Source: Actinomyces viscosus (GTDB lineage Bacteria; Bacteroidota; Bacteroidia; Flavobacteriales_D; Crocinitomicaceae). Taken from it: a stretch of 7,846 bases of DNA. Each line of letters opens with the position of its first letter. The first letter of the stretch is position 1. Positions 7,626-7,846 of this stretch are shown piece by piece. Under the pieces are notes generated by a model that made no database searches, was not told the DNA's origin, and saw only the letters and a program-made list of their open reading frames with translations. Location of the stretch: contig CALPVI020000071.1 in the NCBI GenBank assembly GCA_943326975.2, positions 1 through 7,846 on the forward strand, given 5' to 3'. The position numbers and the translations under genes are program-made.

Positions 7626-7846
7626 ATGCAAATCGTTGATAATATTAATCCAGACATATTAGAAGATTACCTCAACGAAACGCATAAAATTGCTTTTATT
7701 GAGTTGCTTAAGGACCGTACCACAGGAAAAAATATTTTTTGGGGGACTAAATCCTATTTTGTTAACTATGGAGAGGGATTCTCGGAGTTTGACGAAATTA
7801 CAATTGAGAAGATTACGGGAAAGTTTGGACGTGTAATTCAACCAAG
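7626..7846 (+). CDS. N-terminus of a probable restriction-modification DNA methyltransferase, 3' end outside the window
   Basis: An open frame of 73 codons runs off the right edge. The start is well defined: an in-frame TAA lies at 7617-7619 and this is the only Met in the frame. The N-terminus resembles the leader of large class I SAM-dependent methyltransferases annotated as restriction endonuclease subunit M or Eco57I-like. Members have a block like FIELLKDRTTGKNIFWGT, then an aromatic, Gly-rich stretch, then ITIEKITGKFGRVIQP, just before the methylase core. If so, the protein would methylate adenine in a recognition sequence, and may be fused or paired with a nuclease. The catalytic parts (a SAM-binding Gly motif and NPPY-type motif) lie beyond the edge, so the call rests only on remembered similarity of the leader. 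The gap and lack of overlap suggest a transcript separate from recCB. A shadow frame on the other strand here has no coding merit. Confidence 0.65.
   Translation, partial: MQIVDNINPDILEDYLNETHKIAFIELLKDRTTGKNIFWGTKSYFVNYGEGFSEFDEITIEKITGKFGRVIQP

Noticed and set aside
7659..7841. 60-codon reverse-strand open frame at the right edge
   Set aside because: The forward frame here starts just after an in-frame stop and has a family-like leader, so the reverse frame is a shadow.

Overview
The window is a compact, strongly AT-rich bacterial segment with every supported gene on the + strand. It holds most of an exodeoxyribonuclease V (RecBCD) locus, then two genes I do not recognise, and then the first 73 codons of another gene at the right edge. 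The low G+C, the tight packing and the lack of good Shine-Dalgarno sequences before the starts suggest a member of the Bacteroidota, perhaps a flavobacterium-like lineage. That placement is inference from composition and style; there is no rRNA or other marker to confirm it.

Layout. Positions 2-2761 are recC, missing its 5' end because the window begins inside the gene. Positions 2758-6099 are a complete recB whose start codon overlaps the recC stop (ATGA). After 37 bases comes a 78-codon gene for a very charged small protein (6137-6373). One base later comes a 327-codon gene for an unrecognised soluble protein (6375-7358). A 267-base AT-rich gap (7359-7625) separates this likely four-gene operon from the start of a gene at 7626. 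The N-terminus of that gene resembles a family of restriction-modification type DNA methyltransferases.

How the genes fit together. RecB carries a full set of superfamily 1A helicase motifs and an intact C-terminal nuclease site. RecC carries the recognisable RecC core and a nuclease-like fold that lacks the catalytic D-x-K. Together they would form the core of a double-strand-end processing enzyme used in recombinational repair and in degrading foreign linear DNA. recD does not follow recB, where it often lies; two uncharacterised, tightly linked genes are there instead. They could be accessory factors or simple passengers. The possible modification enzyme to the right makes a link to defence against foreign DNA plausible but unproven. 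I see no tRNA, rRNA, CRISPR array, insertion sequence or clear intrinsic terminator.
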